Under the pieces are notes generated by a model that saw nothing but the letters and a program-made list of their open reading frames with translations, made no database searches and was not told the origin of the DNA. From the NCBI RefSeq assembly GCF_015206895.1, contig NZ_JADEXU010000019.1, positions 1 to 64,000 of the forward strand: a DNA stretch of 64,000 nt, read 5' to 3'. A program made the position numbers and the translations under genes. This DNA is from Nostoc sp. LEGE 12450 (lineage in GTDB: Bacteria > Cyanobacteriota > Cyanobacteriia > Cyanobacteriales > Nostocaceae). The number at the start of each line of letters is the position of its first letter. The stretch's first letter is position 1. Below, one piece after another: positions 1 to 7,543 of the stretch.

Positions 1-122
1 GGGGAATTGGGAACTTTACTGAGCGCAGTCGAAGTATGGAGAATTGGGAATTGGGCATTGGTTATTATCCTTGTCTCCCTCATCTCCACAATTCCTAACT
101 CCTAACTCCCCACTCCCTATTT
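1..122. repeat. Intergenic repeats at left edge
   Basis: This stretch is built of small repeats: GGGAATTG-type heptads, a unit ACTGAGCGCAGTCGAAGT at 18-35, and CCTAACTCC-type heptads up to about 115. The 18-35 unit recurs at 703-720 on the other strand, inside a coding gene near 3245, and in the palindrome at 46050-46104. No gene is seen here. Confidence 0.7.
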
Positions 123-635
123 TTAATGACCATTGTTTTGTATTAATTCAGACTTGGCTCTGCTTCTATAGCGTTTAGATACTTCTTGTTCCGGGTCGAT
201 ACCTTCAAAGGTAGGGGGTAGCCAAACTCGGAGAAATAGTAGTACTCCCAGGACTAATAAAAAGGCACAAGTTGCTAAAACTTGACTCCAACTTGTTTCT
301 AGAACACCTTTAACAATGACTTCTCGCAAAGCAGAAACGATGGAAACTTCAACAGCTACCCCAATAGATACTCGATGTTCTTGCAAGTAAATAATCAACA
401 ATCGGAATAGCTCAACTAATATGAGCAAAAAGAGAATATCGGCAGTAACAGCATGAAAATCTAAAGGTGGAAGTAAGGAGAGAAACATATCTCTCACCTG
501 AAGCACCATGAAGCTAAATAAACCGATACACAAACAAATCACAATCACATCTTGGATAAATTCCAAGGTTCGCACAACGCGCCCACGGTTGATTTCGTAC
601 ATCGTAATCGGAGTATTTTCAGCAGATTTATACAT
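123..635 (-). CDS. PsiE-family membrane protein
   Basis: Small integral membrane protein of 170 residues resembling the phosphate-starvation-inducible PsiE family, whose biochemical role is not established. Hydrophobic segments lie at about residues 28-47, 63-83, 94-110 and 117-138. They are separated by short charged loops (QEHRVSIG, RSRAKSEL), which fits a four-helix protein. The tail after residue 140 is polar and probably cytoplasmic. The start at 635 gives a short polar N-terminus; a second Met at residue 12 is possible. It stands alone, with repeat DNA on both sides. Whether phosphate controls it cannot be read from the sequence. Confidence 0.7.
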   Translation of the reverse strand: MYKSAENTPITMYEINRGRVVRTLEFIQDVIVICLCIGLFSFMVLQVRDMFLSLLPPLDFHAVTADILFLLILVELFRLLIIYLQEHRVSIGVAVEVSIVSALREVIVKGVLETSWSQVLATCAFLLVLGVLLFLRVWLPPTFEGIDPEQEVSKRYRSRAKSELIQNNGH

Positions 636-651
636 AATTTTTTGGGAGTTG

Positions 652-800
652 TAGAGACGCGATCCATCGCGTCTGTGTGGGGTAGGGGGCAGGGGAGCAG
701 CACTTCGACTACGCTCAGTGACCAGGAGCAGGGAGCAGGGGAGCAGGGGGAGACTAAGAAATAACTAATGACCAATGACAAATGACAAATGACCAATTAG
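652..800. repeat. Small dispersed repeats and heptad array
   Basis: This gap holds three repeat types. A palindromic unit around ACGCGATCCATCGCGT (near 657-680) recurs near 29650, 39480 and 60690. A purine-rich GGGAGCAGGGGAGCAG tract follows, with the CTACGCTCAGTG unit inside it. ATGACAA/ATGACCA heptads occupy about 766-795. The array ends at the stop codon of the flavodiiron gene. Confidence 0.7.
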
Positions 801-2527
801 TAATGATTGCCAATTTTGCGGTGATGGGCGGCGGTAAGTGCATCTAACTTGGAAACCCTTCCAGTTTGGACTGTGCTATAAATTACCCAATGATCTCCAC
901 AATCCATACGGCTAGTAATTTCACATTCCATGTAAGCCAGGGCTTCAGCTAAAACGGGCGATTCATTTTTAGCTGGATATGTTTTCACTCCAGCAAATCT
1001 ATCTGCGCCAGGAGCAAAACGCTTCAGGAAATGTTTCATTAATCCTTGATATTTGCCTTCTTCTAAAACGTTTAGAACGAAGCGATCGCCAACGTGCATC
1101 AAAGATTCAATTGCCCGATCCCTGGATACTGCGATCGCAACTCCTAAAGGCTCAAGACTCGCTTGTGTCACCCAAGAAGCCAACATTGCACTCTGAATTT
1201 CTCCTTTTTTGGCAGTGATAATATACAATCCTGTGGTAATCCGCCCTAAAGCCTTCTCTAGCTCAGTATTGATAGATTTGATTTGTTTAATGGTGCGATC
1301 GCGGTTCAACCATTGACCCAAATCTGTACCCGCTTCATCACAAAGCTGTTCCGTTGCTTGGGTAGGGATTTCCTTAACTAAAATAGGTGGAAAGGCTTCA
1401 GTTAATCCCAGTTCTTGAAACTTATTGCGTAAAGGATAAATAGGTTCATCTTCTCCACCTCCCGACTCTAATAAACCAATTGCCTGCTTTTTGTGAACAG
1501 CAGCTAAAATAGTGCTTAAAGAAGCTTGAGCCATCACCGAAGATTGGGGTGGCATTGCAATTACTAAACCAGAAGATTGTGCAACTAATTCTCGAACTTC
1601 TTGAGGTTCAGAACTATTGAGAGGAAATAATTCTACTGCTACGCCTGTTTTCGCGCATCCATGAGCTATAGTACGGACTAACTGCTCGCTATGCCCGTAA
1701 TCTTCAACATAAAATAGAGCCACTAAAGTCTCTGTTTTTGCTTGTTCTAAACTCCAGTTTTGATACCGTCCGAGCCATTCTGGAATATAGTGTTGTAATA
1801 AAGGCCCATGTCCCGTAGCAACTGTTCCTATTTCTAACTTTTCAATCCGCTTTAAAGCTGCCAAAACAGAACGGGCATTGGGACCCATGAGACAATCATA
1901 ATAATATTGAAAATCTTCCTCAAGTAAGGTGATATTTTCATCATAAGTGTGGTCATCACAATAGTGCATTCCAAACACATCACAGGTGTAAAGAGTGCTA
2001 GTTTTGTGGTCATAAGTAAAGATTGTGTCAGGCCAGTGTAAGTTAGGTGCAGAGATAAATTCTAATTCGTGTCCGTTACCTAAATCTAATCGCTCTCCAC
2101 TTTTCACCTGCCTTGAATTAAAGGGCTGGTGAACCATATTTTCTAAAAATTGAATAGCTACTTTAGCACCGACAACAGTAATGGAGGGAGCTAATTGCAA
2201 AATATTTTTTACTAAGCCACTATGATCGGGTTCCGTATGGCTAATAATCAAGTAATCTATTTTAGTCGGATCAATTAATCCCACAAGTATTTCAAGATAT
2301 AATTGCTCAAACTTACGGTGAGATGTATCAACTAAGGCAACTTTTTCTCCCTGAATTAAAAAAGAATTATAAGTCGTACCATTTCGTAAACCAAACTCGA
2401 CATCAAAACGTTCTCTATCCCAGTCTAAACAACGAATAGCAGTTGTTTGAGGAGCAATTTCAACAGTTTCTACTGTCAAACGTCCTGGGTTGGGAGTAAC
2501 TTGAGTGGGCTGTATGAGTGCAACCAT
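797..2527 (-). CDS. Flavodiiron protein, Flv3-like, three-domain
   Basis: Soluble flavodiiron protein that in cyanobacteria passes electrons from photosystem I or NAD(P)H to oxygen, forming water. Order of domains: metallo-beta-lactamase-like diiron domain (about 30-250), flavodoxin domain (about 265-405) and a C-terminal flavin-reductase domain (about 425-576) typical of oxygenic phototrophs. All canonical diiron ligands are visible: H97-x-E99-x-D101-H102, H164, D183 and H240. This places it with the Flv3/Flv4 side of the family; Flv1/Flv2 proteins have substitutions here. No partner flv gene is adjacent, so the exact paralogue cannot be fixed. The ATG at 2527 gives the usual MVALIQP-like N-terminus. 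Confidence 0.9.
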   Translation of the reverse strand: MVALIQPTQVTPNPGRLTVETVEIAPQTTAIRCLDWDRERFDVEFGLRNGTTYNSFLIQGEKVALVDTSHRKFEQLYLEILVGLIDPTKIDYLIISHTEPDHSGLVKNILQLAPSITVVGAKVAIQFLENMVHQPFNSRQVKSGERLDLGNGHELEFISAPNLHWPDTIFTYDHKTSTLYTCDVFGMHYCDDHTYDENITLLEEDFQYYYDCLMGPNARSVLAALKRIEKLEIGTVATGHGPLLQHYIPEWLGRYQNWSLEQAKTETLVALFYVEDYGHSEQLVRTIAHGCAKTGVAVELFPLNSSEPQEVRELVAQSSGLVIAMPPQSSVMAQASLSTILAAVHKKQAIGLLESGGGEDEPIYPLRNKFQELGLTEAFPPILVKEIPTQATEQLCDEAGTDLGQWLNRDRTIKQIKSINTELEKALGRITTGLYIITAKKGEIQSAMLASWVTQASLEPLGVAIAVSRDRAIESLMHVGDRFVLNVLEEGKYQGLMKHFLKRFAPGADRFAGVKTYPAKNESPVLAEALAYMECEITSRMDCGDHWVIYSTVQTGRVSKLDALTAAHHRKIGNHY

Positions 2528-2747
2528 TTGTTTTCTCCAAAAAGATTGTTATCTGAAGCGAGCGTTATGTCTCTTATATTTACCTGAAATACTCAATTAG
2601 TAAAATGCCAATTTCTAAAGCTAATCATCAGAAAGTTTTATTCATTATTTAGATGGATTTACCATTGAATTGCTCAATGTTTATCATTACTTTTATCTTC
2701 AATAATGAATGTGAGAAGATGTAAATAATCAGTTAGAATGATTTCGC

Positions 2748-3731
2748 ATGTCTGTAATATTTTTTCCACCTCCCATACAACAAATCAACAGCGAAATCAT
2801 CCGTAGCGCTGGTGTGGATGTGTATGTACTACGCCTGGATCTCATGCACCCGTGGGTTAACGGCAATAAGTGGTTCAAGCTGAAATACAATCTTTTAGAG
2901 GCCAAGGAGAAAAATTTCACAACGCTGCTTACTTTTGGCGGCGCTTATTCCAATCACATCTATGCAACTGCGGCGGCAGGTAATCTTTTCGGTTTTCGTA
3001 CCATCGGCATAATTCGTGGGGAGGAGAGGCTACCACTAAACCCGACGCTGAGTTTTGCTGTACAACAGGGTATGCAGCTTGTGTACATGAACCGCGAAAT
3101 GTATCGACAGCGCAACACACCAGTGGTAGAGGAATATCTGCAACAACGCTTCGGTGAAGTATTTATCATTCCCGAAGGCGGGAGTAATTTAAATGGTGTG
3201 CGCGGCTGTATGGAGATCATTGGTGATGCGATGTCTACTGCGGTCACTGAGCGCAGCCGAAGTGCTGGCTACGCCTACGCATTTGATCATATATGCGTAG
3301 CCTGCGGTACAGCTACCACACTGACTGGTATTGCCCTTTCATTGCATCAAGGACAAAGAGCGATCGCTTTTCCCGTTCTGAAAAATGGGGCATTTCTTGC
3401 ACAAGAAATCGAAAGTCTGCTGACAAATTACCTCGCCTCTGATTTACCCACACCATCTAACTCTCCCGCTTCCTGGGAATTGGTATGTGATTACCACTTT
3501 GGCGGCTATGCAAGGGTGAACGATGAGTTACTACTGTTCAGCCAACAGTTCACACAGGAAAATGGTATACTTCTTGATTACGTATATACCGCCAAAATGT
3601 TTTACGGAGTAATGGATTTACTAAAGCAGGGGTTTTTTGGTAAAGGCGATTCGTTGCTGTTGGTACACACAGGAGGCTTACAGGGCAACGTTGGCATGGA
3701 AGGAAGATTGCAGAGAGTTTCTAAAATCTGA
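2748..3731 (+). CDS. D-cysteine desulfhydrase / ACC deaminase-like PLP enzyme
   Basis: PLP-dependent fold-type II enzyme of the 1-aminocyclopropane-1-carboxylate deaminase/D-cysteine desulfhydrase family (327 residues). The PLP lysine is K41 in GNKWFKL; the GGAYSNH loop (64-70) and a glycine-rich phosphate loop (CGTATTLTG, 186-194) are present. Sequence alone does not separate the two activities; D-cysteine desulfhydrase (pyruvate, ammonia and sulfide from D-cysteine) is the commoner assignment for such bacterial proteins. Residues about 165-178 (TAVTERSRSAGYAYA) are encoded by copies of dispersed repeats inserted in frame at about 3241-3281. The gene is monocistronic and divergent from the flavodiiron gene. 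Confidence 0.82.
   Translation: MSVIFFPPPIQQINSEIIRSAGVDVYVLRLDLMHPWVNGNKWFKLKYNLLEAKEKNFTTLLTFGGAYSNHIYATAAAGNLFGFRTIGIIRGEERLPLNPTLSFAVQQGMQLVYMNREMYRQRNTPVVEEYLQQRFGEVFIIPEGGSNLNGVRGCMEIIGDAMSTAVTERSRSAGYAYAFDHICVACGTATTLTGIALSLHQGQRAIAFPVLKNGAFLAQEIESLLTNYLASDLPTPSNSPASWELVCDYHFGGYARVNDELLLFSQQFTQENGILLDYVYTAKMFYGVMDLLKQGFFGKGDSLLLVHTGGLQGNVGMEGRLQRVSKI
3241..3281 (+). repeat. Dispersed repeat inserted in frame
   Basis: ACTGAGCGCAGCCGAAGT at 3245-3262 matches the unit at 18-35 with one change, and is followed by GGCTACGCCTACGCA, part of another dispersed repeat seen near 60650. Together they add about 14 codons to the desulfhydrase without a frameshift. Confidence 0.7.
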
Positions 3732-3839
3732 GTTGCCACTTAATTAAATATCAGCTAGCTTTGTATGGAATTTTACTAAAATCAGTTAAATTCACACGCC
3801 AGTCTTGATATTTACTCAAAGTTAGGTAAGGTTAATTCT

Positions 3840-5627
3840 ATGTTTACATCTACTGAACGTATTAAACCGGACGCTCAAACTATTGCTCTTTATTTGGAAA
3901 ATCTTCTATTAAACAAGTATCAAATTCCAACTTTCCAAAGAGATGTTGTCTGGGAGAAAGAAAATGTTAAAAAACTTTGGGATAGTATCTATAAGTTTTA
4001 CCCTTTAGGAAGTATTCTAATTTGGAAAACTAACACTAAGTTAGAGAGTCATAGGGAAATAGGTGGTATAAAATTTGCTGACAATTTTCACTCTAATGAA
4101 TACCAATACATTTTAGATGGACAACAAAGAACAACTTCTCTATTAACATCAATACATGGGGGTAAGGGTAAAATTTCTAATAACGAAAACTTTGATTCAA
4201 CACTATATATAGACTTAACTGTTCAACTTACTGATGCAACTGATGACACAAGCTATGCAAAAAGGTTTTTGTTTTGGGACGAAATCGATGATAAAGATGG
4301 TCAGCTAAAAACAAATATTGGTAAAAAACAACGTTATCAAGATAAACTAATTATCAAGTTAATAGATATAATTAAAGATTATGGGAAAATAGAAAGAAAT
4401 ATTTATGTAAGTGTTAATGGAGAATTTGATCATCCTTACATGCAACAATTGAGGAGAATTAGGGAGGTTTTTGCTAATTACAAAATTTCCTTTATTGAAT
4501 TACGGGGTATTGAAGTTGCGGAAGTTTGTCAAATATTTGAGCGGATTAATCAAGCTGGCAAACCCTTGGATATCTTTGATATTGTAGTTGCAAAGACTTT
4601 TCGTTCTGAAGATAAGACAAATAATATCCCTGGGTTCTATCTTCGTGAATTATTTGATAAATTTAAAAAAACTATTTCTAGTAGTCAATATGCCAGTATT
4701 GATAATTGGACATTACTCCAAATGCTAGCTGTAGTGGTAAAACTTGAATTTCTTGAAGCTGGGATACAAAATATTACTGATATGTATTTTAATAAACTAA
4801 AAACAGAACATATTGAAGCTGTATGGTCTAATTTTAAAATAGCCGTTGCTAAAACTTTTGATTTCTTTGATAATATTTTGCATATTAAAGGTGGAAGATT
4901 AATCCCTTACCGATATTTATACCTGACTATTACAGCATATTTTTATCGGAATGATAAACCAGATTATAGTTTTTTAAATAAATATTTTTGGTATTATAGT
5001 TTTCATAATGCAGATTTACTAACAAACACTACTCACCTCTGGGAACATATATACTTTGTTAATCAACAAAAGGCTAATACTACTTACTCATTCAATAAAT
5101 TTGATATTGATAAGAATTCGATAAGAAAATCTTTCTACAGTTATAGAGGTCGCTTATCCAGAGCAATACTATCACTTTATGCAAACCACAAGCCGCAAGA
5201 TTGGGCAAAACCTCATAGAGATGTTTTGTCTAATGTTTATTATTTGCTAACAGATAAACCTAACTTGCACCATATATTTCCAGTTAACTTTATTAAACAG
5301 AGTGGTATTGCTAGTCAAATAGAATGTGACAGCTTGATGAATATTGCCTATCTTTCTCAAATAACTAATTTGAAAATTAGCGATAAAAATCCATTAGATT
5401 ATCTCAAAGAATATGACGATCCTACTTTAGAAGCAGTGCTACGCTCTCATCTTATACCAACTACTATTCTTGAATGGTCAAGGGCCGATGCACTTCCTGA
5501 AAATGCCCTAAGCATTTTTATTGAAGAAAGGATAAACCTCTTATTAGAGGCTTTGAGGTTGAAGTTAGAGGGGATTGAATTTAATGTTTTTGATATGGGC
5601 AATCGCACCGATAATATTTATCCCTAA
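3840..5627 (+). CDS. DUF262/DUF1524 (GmrSD-like) protein
   Basis: 595-residue protein with an N-terminal DUF262 (ParB/Srx-like NTPase) region and a C-terminal HNH-type DUF1524 region. Visible motifs are IPTFQRDVVW (about 29-38), DGQQRTTS (93-100), FERINQAGKPLDIFDIV (about 230-247) and the nuclease motif HHIFP starting at H477, followed by an asparagine-rich NIAYLSQITN stretch. This architecture is that of single-chain GmrSD-type type IV restriction enzymes, which cut modified DNA; that role is inferred. The gene is visibly AT-richer than its neighbours and has few HIP1 sites, which suggests horizontal acquisition. No methyltransferase or other defence gene is coupled to it. Confidence 0.8.
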   Translation: MFTSTERIKPDAQTIALYLENLLLNKYQIPTFQRDVVWEKENVKKLWDSIYKFYPLGSILIWKTNTKLESHREIGGIKFADNFHSNEYQYILDGQQRTTSLLTSIHGGKGKISNNENFDSTLYIDLTVQLTDATDDTSYAKRFLFWDEIDDKDGQLKTNIGKKQRYQDKLIIKLIDIIKDYGKIERNIYVSVNGEFDHPYMQQLRRIREVFANYKISFIELRGIEVAEVCQIFERINQAGKPLDIFDIVVAKTFRSEDKTNNIPGFYLRELFDKFKKTISSSQYASIDNWTLLQMLAVVVKLEFLEAGIQNITDMYFNKLKTEHIEAVWSNFKIAVAKTFDFFDNILHIKGGRLIPYRYLYLTITAYFYRNDKPDYSFLNKYFWYYSFHNADLLTNTTHLWEHIYFVNQQKANTTYSFNKFDIDKNSIRKSFYSYRGRLSRAILSLYANHKPQDWAKPHRDVLSNVYYLLTDKPNLHHIFPVNFIKQSGIASQIECDSLMNIAYLSQITNLKISDKNPLDYLKEYDDPTLEAVLRSHLIPTTILEWSRADALPENALSIFIEERINLLLEALRLKLEGIEFNVFDMGNRTDNIYP

Positions 5628-5650
5628 ATAAACGATTTTCCATAAAAGAG

Positions 5651-5730
5651 GCATTGCTGGGTGAAAAAATGAATTTGCTCGACACACTCGCTCATCTGTG
5701 CGAGATATTCATACTTTTATTCAGCAACAC
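5651..5730. repeat. Imperfect inverted-repeat element
   Basis: GCATTGCTGGGTGAAAAA on the left is mirrored by TTTTATTCAGCAACAC on the right. The inner arms are also mirrored: ATGAATTTGCTCG against CGAGATATTCAT. The roughly 80-nt foldback looks like a MITE or the remnant ends of an insertion sequence. It lies between the DUF262 gene and the methyltransferase gene. Confidence 0.55.
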
Positions 5731-5743
5731 CTAAAGAGTTATT

Positions 5744-6403
5744 TCACTTTGTTGCTACGCCGATAATATGAGGACTGACGATCGGCAATTGTGCATCAAA
5801 TCGCTCATAGTTCACGCTAGAAAAACCAGCATTTTCTAAAGCAATCAAGGTTTCTCTATCTGGATGACAACCATCACCTATCACTTTCCAAATCGGACAA
5901 ATTGCGCTTTGTACTTCTCGCAATACAGTTCCTTTAGATGCAGCGACATGTTCAATAAATAAGAAGCGTCCACCTGGTTTGAGTACTCTTAAAATTGCCT
6001 GTAATGTATAATCTATATTCGGCACCGAACACAAAACTAAGGTACTAACAACAGTATCTATGCTGTTATCTTCAGCATCTAACCATTCAGCATTACCAAT
6101 TCTGAGATCGATATTTAAGCCTAGTTTTTTAGCTTGTTTTTGAAGATAGGAGTGCATGTGGGGGTTTGGCTCGATTCCTATCCAGTGAATATCTTTAGGG
6201 TAGTAGGGTAGGTTAGGGCCTGTTCCTGGGCCGATTTCTAATACTTTACCTTGGAGATTAGCAAAAAGAGAACGTTTGCGATCGCCGACGATTTTATCAT
6301 ACGTGCTGCTACTTTGAGCTATTATCCAGGCAAAGAAACGTTTATCAAAGTTGGCATAAATCTGATTTGGTGAATCTCCAATAATTTGGTTTACAGTCAT
6401 CAT
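5744..6403 (-). CDS. Class I SAM-dependent methyltransferase
   Basis: 219-residue Rossmann-fold methyltransferase. Motif I is VLEIGPGTGPNLPYY (about 51-65), the acidic end of strand 2 is IGIEPNPHM, motif II/III lies around NAEWLDAEDNSIDTVVSTLVL, and LRVLKPGGRFLFIEHV is the usual post-I segment. The C-terminal part (AGFSSVNYERF...PHIIGVATK) resembles the METTL7-like/UbiE-related group. Those proteins act on thiols, lipids or quinones, so the substrate here is unknown. The start is one of two adjacent Met codons (6403 or 6400). Confidence 0.8.
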   Translation of the reverse strand: MMTVNQIIGDSPNQIYANFDKRFFAWIIAQSSSTYDKIVGDRKRSLFANLQGKVLEIGPGTGPNLPYYPKDIHWIGIEPNPHMHSYLQKQAKKLGLNIDLRIGNAEWLDAEDNSIDTVVSTLVLCSVPNIDYTLQAILRVLKPGGRFLFIEHVAASKGTVLREVQSAICPIWKVIGDGCHPDRETLIALENAGFSSVNYERFDAQLPIVSPHIIGVATK

Positions 6404-6802
6404 CTACTTCCTAAATTTTGAGGCTATAAATTAGTGTGGCAAGCAACTATTTATAGTCTTAAGGTACGATAATTTATGCTTCTTTTACCTCACCCATTTG
6501 ATTCACCTGATTGGGTGATTTTAATCAGTATACATAGGTAGCAACTTACCGCAACCTACCACAGAAATAGGAAAAGTGCAGAACAGAAGTAAAATTTGCT
6601 ATATAGCAATCCTAAATGAATGAGTCGTCAAAATGTCCAATTATTCTCTCTGCATTCTCTGCGCCTCTGCGGTTAATTTCTTTTTATAAATAATTTATGA
6701 ATACAAAAATAGCAAAAAGCGTTCCGCAATTGGGAACGCTATCTTTTAGTAAATTCTGTTAAGGTAATATGAATTAGAGTTGAAAATTGCTAGTTGATAA
6801 AA
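6404..6802. other. Intergenic region with no gene
   Basis: Contains the upstream region of the methyltransferase gene, a dispersed-repeat fragment (CTGCGCCTCTGCGGTT near 6658-6674) also seen near 33640 and 58320, and the terminator at 6713-6740. No coding potential was recognised. Confidence 0.6.
6713..6740 (-). terminator. Rho-independent terminator
   Basis: Read on the minus strand, AGCGTTCC pairs with GGAACGCT (8 bp) around a 7-nt loop and is followed by a T run. It lies about 60 nt past the stop of the minus-strand gene ending at 6803, which supports that small gene as a real transcription unit. Confidence 0.75.
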
Positions 6803-7063
6803 TTAGGCATGAAGATTTGCTTGTTCCTGTAACCAAGGATCTACAGGTTGTCCATCTTTGCGGCGTAATTCAATTTCCACTACCATCACTTCTTTTGAAC
6901 CTGGAGGTGCGGGTTTTTTATGGAAAAGAATGTCATAATCTTCTGGATTATGTTTGCGTTCTTTCAACCATTCTTGTACCTTGGTTGTGGCGAAAAATGA
7001 TTGCCCTTGCTCAAACATTCGGGTAATCTGCAATTGCAGTGTATAAGGATTTAGCCTACCCAT
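6803..7063 (-). CDS. Conserved hypothetical protein, 86 aa
   Basis: Small soluble protein with no recognised domain. The sequence begins MGRLNPYTLQLQITRMF and ends with a charged tail; it contains a helical stretch (TKVQEWLKERKHNPEDY) and a strand-rich part (EVMVVEIELRRKDG). Codon use and the good terminator downstream (6713-6740) favour a real gene. Neighbours give no functional clue. No signal peptide or membrane segment is seen. Confidence 0.65.
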   Translation of the reverse strand: MGRLNPYTLQLQITRMFEQGQSFFATTKVQEWLKERKHNPEDYDILFHKKPAPPGSKEVMVVEIELRRKDGQPVDPWLQEQANLHA

Positions 7064-7127
7064 TTTCTACCACCTTTGTTAAGTAAATTTTAGAACAAGC
7101 AATCTGTTTACTTTAGATAATCTAATG

Positions 7128-7271
7128 TTAGTGCGAAGTACGCACACCTGACACTTCACCTATAGGTGCAAATTCCAGTTTCAACACCCTAGCATCTGTA
7201 GCAACAAAGCCCGAAGGTATTTCGGTATATGGTCTAATAAAGTCTTGATACTCCTGCAATCTGTCTTCCAT
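7128..7271 (-). CDS. Possible small protein, 47 aa
   Basis: An ATG at 7271 opens a 47-codon frame with protein-like composition (MEDRLQEYQDFIRPY..., ...VLKLEFAPIGEVSG). An in-frame stop lies just upstream, at 7275-7277. It has the same orientation as the gene at 6803-7063. It could be a small protein or a decayed fragment; no family was recognised and no clear ribosome binding site is visible. Confidence 0.3.
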   Translation of the reverse strand: MEDRLQEYQDFIRPYTEIPSGFVATDARVLKLEFAPIGEVSGVRTSH

Positions 7272-7543
7272 AGGTTAATAAATTCTTATTTGTGTTGCTT
7301 TAGTTCTCGCCGTCTTTGGCAGTAGTTTGACCTTAGTAATGTTATAATAGTACTTCACAAAAAATAATGTTAAAAACTTGACTGCACCCCAGCACTAAAG
7401 TTTTACGTACACGAAGAGACGAGGGAATAGATTAGTTAAGGATTATTCAGAATTTCCCAGTATCTCTATAACATTTCACTACTTAATTCTGTTATAGATT
7501 GGAAAGAGGCACGCCGCTTCAAAAACTGACCAACAGACTGAAA

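Noticed and set aside
797-2527. Assigning flv1 or a specific flv3A/flv3B name
   Set aside because: All diiron ligands are canonical, which disfavours Flv1, but no partner gene is present to choose between paralogues.
7499-7543. TTG start of the TPR gene at 7499
   Set aside because: The 15 extra residues are polar and break the signal-peptide pattern; ATG at 7544 or 7553 fits better.
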